DNA of 64,000 nt from Bordetella genomosp. 10 (GCF_002261225.1 NZ_NEVM01000005.1:868001-932000); one strand, 5' to 3'; shown: positions 36,901-46,747, counted from the stretch's first letter. Translations and numbers: made by a program. The notes: generated by a model not told the origin, from the letters alone.

Positions 36901-38765
36901 CCAGCGCCGCCAACCCCTATACCGACGAACGCCTGGATCCGGCGCGGCGCATTCCCTTCCCGGTGGCGGGCAACGGCGCAAGCGCCATCGCCGGCCTGAG
37001 CTGGACCTCCACCTTCGACGCCCAGCAGACCGTGCTGCGCATCACGGAGTCGCGCTTCCAGGCGCGGCACATGGACGGCGCGGACTATCGCCTGGGCATC
37101 CTGGAGGCCGAACGCCGGAACGTCCTGACATACGACGATTGCAAGGACGCGCAACCCGGCGGCGCCGGCCTGCACGTCGAGTCATTGTCGGCATTGGCCG
37201 ACCCCGCCTGCCTGCTCGCGCCCGGACAGACACGACGCCTGCTGGCGCAGTCCAGCCATGAATACGTGGACGGGCTGCCGGGACCGCTGGTCTTGCCGGC
37301 GTTCACCGATAAAGCGCTGCTGACCGCGGCGGACTACGGCACGCTGCTGGCCAACGGCCTGGACGCCGACGACATCGCGCGCGCCGGCTACGAGGCCGGC
37401 GGCCTGCTGCTCACCGTGCCCGGCGGCGCGCCGGAAACGGACAAGGTCTATATCGGGCGGTTCGATATCAATGTCTATTACCTGGGGGATGCGTTCTGGA
37501 CACTCGCCTGCCGGCAGACGTCCTCCCTGGCCGCGCGAAGCGACGGTCAGCCCGTCTATCCCGTCACGATGTTCTCCTGGGACACGCATTGCGTTCTCAT
37601 GACGAAGGCCACGGACCCGTACGGCAACGTCGTCGCCGCCCAGACCGTCGACTATCGCTTCCTGGCGCCCACCACCTTGTTGGACCCGAACATGAACAAG
37701 CGGCAGGCGCAGTTCGACGCGCTGGGACGGGTGATCGCCACGAGCTTCTCCGGCACGCAGCTCAAGGCCGAGGGCGGCGGCGCGGTCGTCGAACAAGTGG
37801 GCTTCGACGATCTCGACGCGACCCCCTACGACGGCAATTTCGACGGCGCCGCCCCGCAAAACCAGGCGTCGCGCATCGATTACCAGGCCAACAACATGAT
37901 GGCGGCGTTCGTCGCCGTCACGTTGGAGAAGTACGCAGGCGGGACCACCACCAACGATCGCCTGACGGGCGCGCGCTACGCCTTTCTCGACGGCCCGGCG
38001 ACGGAGGGGACCACCCGCGGATTCCTGCGCTCGCGCGGCCGCGCGTGGCTGGCGGGCAATCCCGCCCCGCGAACGCCGTGGGACGACCACTGCCTGCAAT
38101 ACCTGCAAATCGAGCAGGCGACCGCCCAGCCGCCCCTGGTGACCACGCAGACGGCCGATGCGTTTTCGACCAGCGCGGCCCCCGTGCCTGCCGCCGCGCA
38201 GCAACTGCTGTCGACCACGACCTACCTGGACGGATACAACCGCGAGCTGGCCACGTTCGTGCGCGTGCCCGGCGGCGTCCAGGCCTACGTCGTCGACTGC
38301 AACGGCGCCCTGGCCACGCCCGCACCTGCCGCCGATCCCACCGCGGCCGACGCCCCGGTCCACGCCGTCCGGGACTACGCGCGCCATGCGCCCGACGGGC
38401 AGACGCTGGCCAGATGGCCCGCGTTCTTCCTGCAATACGACGCCGAACTGGCCACGTTGTATTACCCAACCTTCCCCCGGGCCACGACCTTTCCGAAATA
38501 CGGCCAGCTTCCGGACTCGGTGCCGCCCGACCGCTATCTCTACGACGCCCTGGCCAGGGAGACCCGCGTCGTCACCGGCCGCGTCAGCGACCGCACGGGC
38601 CAGGCCTACGAGCGCAGGACGTACCGCGCGCCGTGGTTCACGCTGGAACAGGACGAGAATGACATCGACGACGAACTGCCGGACCAGCCCGCGCCGCAGG
38701 CGAGCGCCGCCCGATCGCTTTTCTCGCGCATCGGGAAGCGCTCGTCCAGAAAACGACGGCGCTGA
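33933..38765 (+). CDS. Tc toxin complex subunit B (TcB, SpvB-domain cocoon subunit)
   Basis: 1610 residues (about 1480 is usual). TcB with TcC forms the hollow cocoon that shields the toxic cargo and docks on TcA. N-terminal SpvB/TcaC domain at about 15-330 (GGTGFSIDLPISPGRGHAPRLALASGAGDGAFGWGW split by a variable join); FG-GAP-like beta-propeller repeats at about 450-720 (GDMHGSGLPDLFVLS, WVNFADVLGSGQAHLV); TcdB middle domains at about 700-1100 (LAALDNNAGARTQVSW, TRTWFHAGRDTDD); then DPNMNKRQAQFDALGRV and a C-terminal YLYDALARE with PWFTLEQDEND, where TcB proteins normally end. A 40-residue extension follows, ending in the basic run GKRSSRKRRR. No Rhs core or TcC cargo region is fused or adjacent; the next gene is acs on the other strand after 12 bases. 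Confidence 0.9.
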   Translation: MGKTPTAPAVTPAPPTLPQPGAGGLGLASVEAAPIGNQGGTGFSIDLPISPGRGHAPRLALASGAGDGAFGWGWDAGIPSIRRRLDHGFPGYERDDDFVGPDGEVMTFVAEPCPLSWTPDQYATRQYMPRKQSDFSRIVYMQSPAGQDGDFWQVSTADGEIQWFGRTAAARVRDPADATRTAVWLLQESVTPDGQHIYYEYSAGPDAGQASRYLAAIHYGNVAYEQRPFLYLADTDAAQGPDGQQWLFTLLFDYGVPTLPWQAPAPYDTLRSRPWAGRRQDRHVDHGYGFAVAADYLCRQVLMYHRLDGKRQLSGSGTPALVSRLWLDYEETPSASRLMGAQRMAYEADGAWRFLPMVDIEWTPDFVAPADAGCWTALAQAMALPIGGDAPEPDPILYSAADLYGEGMAGLLHRTGNCWYYRRPVRDRRPGATARAITYGPRTLLDGVPVISGAPDNLLMDINGDGCLESLKFGAVGPRGYHAMQADRTWSAFVPVQSLPAEIGAPYARFGDMHGSGLPDLFVLSPTSVRYYANQSSDTGVAFSAPRDVAQDAGVVLPIPGRNPREWVNFADVLGSGQAHLVRLRHDSLTYWPWLGDGRFGSPVTMTASLPFDAAAFDPERVYFLPLFGPRAPDLVYADVDGIRIFQNQCGNGYAGTPVTIPYPAGFHLGALAQIRCSDLAGTGGVSIVLVQPYGDVTPPHGYPGSGATRYWRVDLNATAPYRLAALDNNAGARTQVSWRSSIQDWLDEKIETGDRAPGNRPGARMVVDQIAKIDYIANLQRISTPKYRDGVWDGREREPRGFRYTEIAQQTCDWPGATPVSALAPSVTRTWFHAGRDTDDQLTSAPGTPYFYGTPYSEPSAFADMATRYTALNSATTAQDPWHDTVVAPSYQSLRWWQARALAGCPLRVETHGADEVPLTSRHLRWQSRIAWPSERYPVVLPMQLESMTYDYEGYATDPLITQTVEMDADHYGYATWRLDIAYPRQLEASAANPYTDERLDPARRIPFPVAGNGASAIAGLSWTSTFDAQQTVLRITESRFQARHMDGADYRLGILEAERRNVLTYDDCKDAQPGGAGLHVESLSALADPACLLAPGQTRRLLAQSSHEYVDGLPGPLVLPAFTDKALLTAADYGTLLANGLDADDIARAGYEAGGLLLTVPGGAPETDKVYIGRFDINVYYLGDAFWTLACRQTSSLAARSDGQPVYPVTMFSWDTHCVLMTKATDPYGNVVAAQTVDYRFLAPTTLLDPNMNKRQAQFDALGRVIATSFSGTQLKAEGGGAVVEQVGFDDLDATPYDGNFDGAAPQNQASRIDYQANNMMAAFVAVTLEKYAGGTTTNDRLTGARYAFLDGPATEGTTRGFLRSRGRAWLAGNPAPRTPWDDHCLQYLQIEQATAQPPLVTTQTADAFSTSAAPVPAAAQQLLSTTTYLDGYNRELATFVRVPGGVQAYVVDCNGALATPAPAADPTAADAPVHAVRDYARHAPDGQTLARWPAFFLQYDAELATLYYPTFPRATTFPKYGQLPDSVPPDRYLYDALARETRVVTGRVSDRTGQAYERRTYRAPWFTLEQDENDIDDELPDQPAPQASAARSLFSRIGKRSSRKRRR

Positions 38766-38777
38766 CGGCGAGGCAGG

Positions 38778-40757
<1,980 letters not shown>

Positions 40758-40816
40758 GACGCTCTCCTTCAGAGAATTTTGACGCTGCTGTTTTGCTTGC
40801 AAATCTATTTATATTC

Positions 40817-40921
40817 GTCGGGCTATGTGTGTCCGGCTCTATACCGCGGGCTCCATATGTCGGGCTCCATATGCCGGGCTCCATACATCGGGCTCCATAC
40901 ATCGGCTCCCATACTTCGGGC
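40817..40921. repeat. Seven-and-a-half tandem 14-bp units upstream of acs
   Basis: Consecutive 14-base units begin at 40817, 40831, 40845, 40859, 40873, 40887 and 40901, with a partial eighth to 40921. The consensus is GTCGGGCTCCATAY; units 3 to 6 differ at one to three positions and the outer ones are more worn. The array fills the gap between the DsbA-family stop and the acs promoter region. There are no spacers, so it is not CRISPR. Confidence 0.85.
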
Positions 40922-40937
40922 AATCCGATTCTAGCCC

Positions 40938-41582
40938 TTAGCCGGCCTCGGCGAGGACCTGCCGTATCGCCTGCTCGAAGGCCTCCACGGGCTGGCCGCC
41001 GCTCAACAGGTACTTCTGGTTGAAGATGATGGCCGGCACCGATTGGATACCCATATCGATGTATTCCCGTTCTTCCGCGCGGACCTCGTCGGCGTACTGT
41101 CCCGTTTCCAGCACCCGACGCGCCGCGGCGCCGTCCAGCCCCACCGATTCGGCAACCTCGACCAGCACGTCGTGCTGGCTCGGGTCCTTGCCCTCGCCGT
41201 GGTAGGCCCGCAGCAGCGCCGCCTTGAGCGGCAACTGCCTGCCTTCGAGGCCGGCCCAATGCAGCAGGCGATGGGCGTCGAAGGTGTTGTAGACGTGCGT
41301 GCGCGGCCCGAAGGCGAAGCCCACGCTGGCGCCGCGCGCGCGGATCATGGCCTGCGATTCGGCGATCTGCTCGGGGGTGCGGCCGTATTTCCGTCCCAGG
41401 TAGTCGACGATGGCCTCGCCTTCGGGCCGCATGTCCGGATTCAATTCGAAGGGATGGAAGACGATGCGGGCGTCGACCTCGTCCCCCAGGTTCGAAAGCG
41501 CCCGTTGAAGCGACCACAGCCCGACCGCGCACCAGGGACAGGCGATGTCCGAAACGTAGTCGATTCGTAGAGATTGCGTCAT
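40938..41582 (-). CDS. DsbA-family oxidoreductase, FrnE-like
   Basis: 214 residues. Thioredoxin fold with the active CPWC at 15-18 right after the first strand (IDYVSDIACPWCAVG) and the FrnE/2-hydroxychromene isomerase group features RTHVYNTFDAHRLLHWA and the cis-Pro loop IQSVPAIIFNQKYLLSGGQP. No signal peptide, so cytosolic, unlike DsbA itself. ATG 41582 (MTQSLRID) is chosen; ATG 41591 is a possible alternative. It is upstream of acs and 79 bases after the heme-binding-like gene. Likely a thiol oxidoreductase or isomerase; the substrate is unknown. Confidence 0.87.
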   Translation of the reverse strand: MTQSLRIDYVSDIACPWCAVGLWSLQRALSNLGDEVDARIVFHPFELNPDMRPEGEAIVDYLGRKYGRTPEQIAESQAMIRARGASVGFAFGPRTHVYNTFDAHRLLHWAGLEGRQLPLKAALLRAYHGEGKDPSQHDVLVEVAESVGLDGAAARRVLETGQYADEVRAEEREYIDMGIQSVPAIIFNQKYLLSGGQPVEAFEQAIRQVLAEAG

Positions 41583-41661
41583 TTTTTCCATCCTGGTCGA
41601 TGCGGGTCGATCTGGTCCCGGCCCATCCTGGTCCATCCGCCGGCGGCAGCGCCGCCGTGCC

Positions 41662-42066
41662 TCAAAGGCCCAGGGCCGCGATGCCGGCGTTGGCGATGGC
41701 GACGTCGTCGGTCGACTTCACGCCGGACACCCCCACCGCGCCGACCACCACGCCCTGCGCGACGATGGGCACCCCGCCTTCCAGCATCCCCGTCATCGGC
41801 GCCGACAAGAAGGCATAGCGGCCGTTGTTGATGGACTCCTCGTAGACCTTGGACTCGCGCCGGCCGAGGGCGGCGGTCTGTGCCTTGGCCGGGGCGATCT
41901 GCGCGGAAATGGGCGCGGCGCCGTCCAGCCGCAGCAGGCCCAGCAGGTGGCCGCCGTCGTCGGCGACGGCGATCGAGACCGCCCATTTGTTGGACTGCGC
42001 ATGCGCTTCGGCGGCCGCCAGGATCTTCTTGACGTCGTCGGCGGTAAGGACAGGCTTGCTATTCAT
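41662..42066 (-). CDS. GlcG/HbpS family (DUF336) heme-binding-like protein
   Basis: 134 residues, the full length of this small domain: LTADDVKKILAAAEAHAQSN, SIAVADDGGHLLGLLRLDGA, PAKAQTAALGRRE and GGVPIVAQGVVVGAVGVSG are all typical. Members bind heme or act as small accessory proteins in glycolate and alcohol operons. The ATG overlaps the stop of prpE by four bases (ATGA), so the two are translationally coupled. No signal peptide. Biochemical role unknown. Confidence 0.85.
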   Translation of the reverse strand: MNSKPVLTADDVKKILAAAEAHAQSNKWAVSIAVADDGGHLLGLLRLDGAAPISAQIAPAKAQTAALGRRESKVYEESINNGRYAFLSAPMTGMLEGGVPIVAQGVVVGAVGVSGVKSTDDVAIANAGIAALGL

Positions 42067-43949
42067 TTCAGCGATTCCTTGATCAGTTCCAGTGCGTTGG
42101 GATCCTCGATCGTCGCCAGATCGCCGGGATCGCGTCCTTCGCACACCGCCACGATGGCCCGCCGCAGCACCTTGCCGGAACGGGTCTTGGGCAAGGCGGC
42201 GACGAAACGGATGCGCGCCGGCCGCGCCACCGCGCCGAGCTGCTGATCGACCACGCGCATCATATCGCCTTCCAGCGCGCGCACGGCCTCCTCGCCCTCG
42301 GCCTGCGCGGGATCCTTCAGCACCACGAAGGCCGAGGCCACCTGCCCCTTCAGCGCATCGGCCACGCCCACCACCGCGCATTCGGCCACCTTGGCGTGGC
42401 TGCTGATGGATTCCTCGATCTCGCGCGTGCCCAGCCTGTGGCCGGCCACGTTGATCACGTCGTCGGTGCGCCCCAGGATGAACCAATAGCCGTCCTCGTC
42501 GACCCGGCCCCAGTCGAAGGTCGAATACACCTGGCGGCCCGGGATGGATTCGAAATACGTGCGCACGAAGCGTTCGTCGTCGCCCCAGATGGTGCTCATG
42601 GCGCCCGGCGGCAGCGGCGGCACGATGGCCACCACGCCCTTGCGGCCCGGGCCCAGGTCCTCGCCGGTGCTTTCGTCGATCACCCGCACGTCGTAGCCAT
42701 ACGTCGGGAAGGAGGGGCTGCCCAGCCGCGGCGGCGTGCGCTCCACGCCGGGCTGCGCCGACAGGATGGGCCAGCCGCTTTCGGTCTGCCAGTAGTTGTC
42801 GATGATGGGCTTGCCCAGGGCCTCGCCGATCCAGCGCGCGGTCGGCTCGTCCAGCGGCTCGCCGGCCAGGTAGATGGCGCGCAGCGAGGACAGGTCGTGC
42901 CGCCGCAGCAGCTCGGGATCCTGCCGCTTGAGCACGCGCACCGCGGTCGGCGCCGAGAACAGCGTGTTCACCTTGTAGCGCTCGACCAGCTTCCACAGGA
43001 TGGCGCCGTCGGGCCGCACCGGCGTGCCCTCGTAGAGAATGGTGGCCTGGCCGCCGATCAGGGGGCCATAGACGATATAGGAATGGCCGACGACCCAGCC
43101 GATGTCGCTGGTGCAGAAAAACGTCTCGCCCGGCTTGCCGTTGAAGATGTACTCCATCGACGCGGCCAGCGCCACGGTATAGCCGCCCGTGTCGCGCTGC
43201 ACGCCCTTGGGCTTGCCGGTCGTGCCGGAGGTATAGAGGATGTAGCTCGGTTCGGAGGACTCCAGCCAGGTCACGGGCACGCGCGCGCCCTCGTGCCGCG
43301 CGCGCAATTCGGCGTAGTCCCATTCGCCCTCGCCCAGCGGGGCCGGCGCCAGGCCGCGGTCGAGCACGATGACGGCGGCGGGACGGGAGGCGCTCAGGGT
43401 CAGCGCCTGGTCCAGCAGGGGCTTGTAGGGCGTGACCTTGCCGCCGCGCGAGCCGGCGTCGGCGGACACGATGACCTTGGGGCGCGCGTCGTCGATGCGC
43501 TGCGCCAGGTTGTGCGCGGCGAAGCCGCCGAATACCACGGAATGGATGGCGCCCAGGCGCGCGCAGGCCAGCATGGTGAACACCGCCTCCGGCACCATGG
43601 GCATGTAGAGCAGCACCCGGTCGCCCCGGCCCACGCCCTGCTCGCGCAGCATGGCCGCCACCGCATTGACCTCGTCATGCAGTTGCGCCTGCGTATATAC
43701 CCGCTCCTGGTCGACCTCGGTGGAGACCCAGATCAGGGCTTGTCTATCGGCTTGAAGGGGGAGCCAGCGGTCAACCGCGTTGTAACAAAGATTCGTCTTG
43801 CCGCCCACGTACCAGCGCGCGAAGGGGGGCCGGCTGTCGTCCAGGGTCCGCTCGGGGGGCGTGTCCCAATGTATGCGGCCGCCTTCGCGGCGCCAGAACT
43901 CGTCGCGGTGATGCACCGAGGTGTAGTGGAAATCCCGGATTTTTTGCAT
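42063..43949 (-). CDS. prpE: Propionyl-CoA synthetase
   Basis: 628 residues. Acs-like adenylating enzyme but shorter and with the PrpE N-terminus (FWRREGGRIHWDTPPERTLDDSRPPFARWYVGGKTNLCYNAVDRW split across residues 18-62). Motifs: [52 protein letters not shown], and PKTRSGKVLRRA with the catalytic, acetylatable lysine. It makes propionyl-CoA from propionate. No methylcitrate cycle genes are adjacent. The upstream 52 bases end at a strong palindrome that may be its operator. Confidence 0.92.
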   Translation of the reverse strand: MQKIRDFHYTSVHHRDEFWRREGGRIHWDTPPERTLDDSRPPFARWYVGGKTNLCYNAVDRWLPLQADRQALIWVSTEVDQERVYTQAQLHDEVNAVAAMLREQGVGRGDRVLLYMPMVPEAVFTMLACARLGAIHSVVFGGFAAHNLAQRIDDARPKVIVSADAGSRGGKVTPYKPLLDQALTLSASRPAAVIVLDRGLAPAPLGEGEWDYAELRARHEGARVPVTWLESSEPSYILYTSGTTGKPKGVQRDTGGYTVALAASMEYIFNGKPGETFFCTSDIGWVVGHSYIVYGPLIGGQATILYEGTPVRPDGAILWKLVERYKVNTLFSAPTAVRVLKRQDPELLRRHDLSSLRAIYLAGEPLDEPTARWIGEALGKPIIDNYWQTESGWPILSAQPGVERTPPRLGSPSFPTYGYDVRVIDESTGEDLGPGRKGVVAIVPPLPPGAMSTIWGDDERFVRTYFESIPGRQVYSTFDWGRVDEDGYWFILGRTDDVINVAGHRLGTREIEESISSHAKVAECAVVGVADALKGQVASAFVVLKDPAQAEGEEAVRALEGDMMRVVDQQLGAVARPARIRFVAALPKTRSGKVLRRAIVAVCEGRDPGDLATIEDPNALELIKESLK

Positions 43950-44325
43950 GCGTGTCTCCTGTTATGGTCCGACTGTTTCAGATTCTTGACGATCCTTACC
44001 AGTTATTTAGTCTGATCTAAATGACTGAGAAGTGCTTTCAAGACATCGCTGCGGTGCTTCCCCGGCGCTGGGCTGCTCGCATCACTGCAAGGCCCCCCTG
44101 CTGCTCTTTTCGAAGCTCTTTAGATTCTAGCCATAACAGCGCCGCATAGCTTATGCAGCTTGTTACATCTTTAGTATACGCAGCACCCTGGTCATCTGTA
44201 CGCAAGATTGATAAAATCACGCGAGTTATTACAGTCCAGTTCCAGCTCTTCCGTTCGTCACCCCTCTTAAACCACGGCGGTCGTCCGTCGTCTTCCAGGC
44301 GTTTTCCGGCGCCTTCAAGCGAACA
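43950..44325. other. 376-base divergent intergenic region
   Basis: Noticeably more AT-rich than its surroundings. It holds the promoters of prpE (minus) and the NlpC/P60 gene (plus) and the palindrome at 44001-44026. The only open frame of size (about 100 codons, minus, 44038-44343) has no start signal or family likeness and is not taken as a gene. Confidence 0.6.
44001..44026. promoter_or_regulatory. Palindromic operator candidate upstream of prpE
   Basis: AGTTATTTAG (44001-44010) and CTAAATGACT (44017-44026) are inverted repeats matching at 9 of 10 positions around a 6-base centre. It lies 52 bases upstream of prpE, where a dimeric regulator would act. No T-run or stem-loop gene context suggests a terminator. 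Confidence 0.6.
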
Positions 44326-45018
44326 ATGAACCGATACGGCCACCGTCTCTCGCGCATCCTATCCCCCCTCCTCCCCAATACCCGCCTGTTGCGGCTCGGC
44401 AGCGCAGCGCTCGGCGCCGCCATCCTCGCCGGCTGCGCGAACACCGGCACCTCCCAGCGCTACGACTACGCCTCGACCGACCTGGAAGGCTATGAAGCCG
44501 AATGGGCCAGCAATGCCGACGATCCCATCGGCATGCTCCTGGCCGAAAAGCTGCGCCGTCCGGTGCGCGGCGGCGGACAGGGCCTGGCCTACAAGGGCGG
44601 GAACGGGACCGACAACGTGCTGCTGGCGGGCGAGGCGCTGAACTACCTGGGCATCCGCTACCGCTTCGGCGGCACGTCGCCGTCGACCGGCTTCGATTGC
44701 AGCGGCCTGGTGTCCTATGTCGCCCAGCAGTCGCTGGGCCTGAAACTGCCCCGCAATGCCGCCGAGATGTACCAGAAGGTCGGCGTATCGGTGGCCCGCA
44801 ACGACCTGCAGGTGGGCGACCTGGTGTTCTTCAACACCATGGGCCGCCGCTATTCGCACGTAGGCATCTACCTGGGCGACGATCGCTTCGTCCACTCGCC
44901 CAGCGCCGGCGGCAAGGTGCGCATCGAAAGCATGGAGCTGGCGTACTGGAGCAAGCGCTACAACGGCGCCCGCCGCATCGACGGCGCCCTGCTCGCGCAA
45001 GCCCGCGCCGGCAACTGA
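44326..45018 (+). CDS. NlpC/P60 family lipoprotein (murein endopeptidase)
   Basis: 230 residues. A lipoprotein signal ends at Cys37 (AAILAGC). The C-terminal NlpC/P60 domain (about 98-225) has the catalytic Cys125 in FDCSGLVSYV, His178 in YSHVGIYLGD and a third polar residue, His190, in FVHSPS. Such enzymes cut D-Glu-mDAP stem or cross-linking peptides in murein (MepS/Spr-like). Asp41-equivalent +2 position is Ala (CANT), which predicts outer-membrane sorting. ATG 44326 gives a 37-residue signal; its long basic N-region is a little unusual. Confidence 0.9.
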   Translation: MNRYGHRLSRILSPLLPNTRLLRLGSAALGAAILAGCANTGTSQRYDYASTDLEGYEAEWASNADDPIGMLLAEKLRRPVRGGGQGLAYKGGNGTDNVLLAGEALNYLGIRYRFGGTSPSTGFDCSGLVSYVAQQSLGLKLPRNAAEMYQKVGVSVARNDLQVGDLVFFNTMGRRYSHVGIYLGDDRFVHSPSAGGKVRIESMELAYWSKRYNGARRIDGALLAQARAGN

Positions 45019-45024
45019 TCCCGC

Positions 45025-45045
45025 GCGGGCGGTTTTCCTGCCCGC
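45025..45045. terminator. Hairpin between convergent genes
   Basis: GCGGGC (45025-45030) and GCCCGC (45040-45045) pair around a loop containing TTTT in the 28-base gap between the NlpC/P60 stop and the cytochrome b561 stop. It is short and without a T-run after the stem, so a weak candidate. Confidence 0.35.
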
Positions 45046-45046
45046 T

Positions 45047-45631
45047 TCATTTCCCCGTATTGAACTTGAACGGCTGCCCGGCGCCCGTGGACGCCGGCGG
45101 CCGCGGCTTGCCGATCATGGCCCGCAACACGCCATCGCGGCGGATCAGCCCGTGGTACAGCGCCGCCGCGAAATGCGCGACGAAGGTCAGGAAGAACAGA
45201 TAGGCCAGCCAGCGATGCGCGAGCCGCAGCCAGGCGAACAACGCGGCATCGGCCGGCGCGATCGGCGGCAGGGTCACCCCGGCGGCCAGGGTCACCGGAT
45301 AGCCGCCGGCCGACAGCATCGCCCAGCCGATCAGCGGCATGGCGATCATCAACGCATACATCGCCACGTGCGACCCATGCGCGGCAAGCTTCTGCCATGC
45401 CGGCAAATCCCGCGGCAGGGCCGGCGGCCGCGATGCCAGCCGCACGACCAGGCGCAGACAGGCCAGAGCCAGCACGGCCGCGCCCAGCGGCCGGTGCAGG
45501 GACAGCAATGCCTCGTGCCAGGTCGACACGGTAGCCGTCATGCCCACGCCGATAAAAAGCATCGCGACGATCATCGCCGCCATGACCCAATGCAAGGCGC
45601 GCGCGGGCCAGCCAAATACGGTTTTCATCAT
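45047..45631 (-). CDS. Cytochrome b561 family protein
   Basis: 194 residues with four TM segments. Heme-ligand histidines are at the usual places: ALHWVMAAM (first helix), LLSLHRPLGA (second), and HFAAALYHGL (fourth). It would pass electrons between quinone and a periplasmic partner. Its ATG overlaps the catalase-like gene by four bases (ATGA), so the two proteins are made together; it may supply electrons to the membrane-anchored catalase-like peroxidase. This is the end of the ECF-controlled operon. Confidence 0.9.
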   Translation of the reverse strand: MMKTVFGWPARALHWVMAAMIVAMLFIGVGMTATVSTWHEALLSLHRPLGAAVLALACLRLVVRLASRPPALPRDLPAWQKLAAHGSHVAMYALMIAMPLIGWAMLSAGGYPVTLAAGVTLPPIAPADAALFAWLRLAHRWLAYLFFLTFVAHFAAALYHGLIRRDGVLRAMIGKPRPPASTGAGQPFKFNTGK

Positions 45632-46707
45632 TTCTTCTCCGAAGACAGGGGAGCCGCGCCGGGGATGCCGGCCTCTTCACTGGTGCGGCGCAGATAGGAA
45701 TCCGCATAGGCGGCGGCCCGCGCCGCCAACAGCGGATCATGGGAAACCTGGATGCCGGCCGGCAGGACGGTCGGGTCGTAATTGACGTCCCTGCACGGCC
45801 CGCTGTCCTGCGGCGCGACGCCATCGAGCACCAGGGTGCCGGCGTCTATCGTCGTTCTGTCCGCGGGCCAGCTCCTGGTCGCGTCATCGACGGGATCTCC
45901 GGGAGCCGCCAGCGTGAGCAGCAGCTTCCAGCGCTGCGGACCGGCGGCGATGCGGCGCGGCAGGTCCTCCCGCAGGATGTCCGGCTCGCCGGCGGGCGCC
46001 GGGTCGCCGGCCCCGCCGGCTTGTTGGGGCGCCATCCGCCACCGCACCGCCTGCCGCTTGCCGTCCTTGTCCACCAGGTAGAACGCGTTGAGGGAGTAAT
46101 AGGTTTCCGTGGCGAAACTGGCGCTGGGCCTGGCCCCTTTGACCCATGCCAGGAACTGGGCCATTTCCGGATGCGCGCCGACAAAGGCCTTCAGCTTTCC
46201 GGGATCGGGCTTGCCGGTCTTCGGGTCGGGCGCGCTCGCGACGGCCTGTTCATAGAACGCCTGCGGCGTCGCCAGGGGGAATACCGGCATACTGTTCATG
46301 CCGGTTCTCCACTGCTCCCCGTCCGGCGCGGTGAGCCGCAAGGCCATGCTGCGGATCGGCACGCTGCTGTCCGGCGCATAGGGATTGCCGCCCGGCAAGG
46401 CGAAGCGGCCCACCACCGGGGCCTTGCCCACGGCGAAGAAAGGCGCGGTCGAATAGACGCTGGCCGCGCCATTGCCCTCGAAGTAACCGCTCACGCAAAT
46501 GCCTTTGGCGTGATTGCGCCGGTATCCCGGATGCAGGCCGCCGTTGGCCTGCAGGGCATCGACGATCCGTGCCGGCGTCAGCCGCGCGGGCGCCAGCCAG
46601 CCGCCGACATAGCCGAAGGCGAGAACCACCCCCGCCACGGCCGCGCCCAACACCGCCCAGCGCAGCGGCTGGCGCGCCGGATCGCGCGGTGATGTAGTCT
46701 GTTCCAT
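45628..46707 (-). CDS. Catalase-related peroxidase, SrpA/small catalase family, membrane-anchored
   Basis: 359 residues. An N-terminal TM segment (about 17-38) would anchor the enzyme facing the periplasm. The catalase-fold core opens with GYRRNHAKGICVSGYFEGNGA (distal heme His in NHAKGI), FALPGGNPYAPDSS and RSMALRLTAPDGEQWRTGMNSMPVF. Members of this short group act as peroxidases more than true catalases. ATG 46707 is chosen since longer frames cross the ECF promoters. It is transcribed from the minus-strand ECF promoter 41 bases upstream and cotranscribed with cytochrome b561. Confidence 0.9.
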   Translation of the reverse strand: MEQTTSPRDPARQPLRWAVLGAAVAGVVLAFGYVGGWLAPARLTPARIVDALQANGGLHPGYRRNHAKGICVSGYFEGNGAASVYSTAPFFAVGKAPVVGRFALPGGNPYAPDSSVPIRSMALRLTAPDGEQWRTGMNSMPVFPLATPQAFYEQAVASAPDPKTGKPDPGKLKAFVGAHPEMAQFLAWVKGARPSASFATETYYSLNAFYLVDKDGKRQAVRWRMAPQQAGGAGDPAPAGEPDILREDLPRRIAAGPQRWKLLLTLAAPGDPVDDATRSWPADRTTIDAGTLVLDGVAPQDSGPCRDVNYDPTVLPAGIQVSHDPLLAARAAAYADSYLRRTSEEAGIPGAAPLSSEKK

Positions 46708-46747
46708 CGAAATCGCTCCCGACCATGAGGTCCTGTGTAGAACCGCT

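Noticed and set aside
40817..40921. Possible CRISPR array
   Set aside because: Units are contiguous with no spacers and only 14 bases long; no cas genes.
44038..44343. 101-codon minus-strand frame in the prpE/NlpC gap
   Set aside because: No ribosome site, no recognisable pattern, runs into the NlpC/P60 start and across an AT-rich promoter area.
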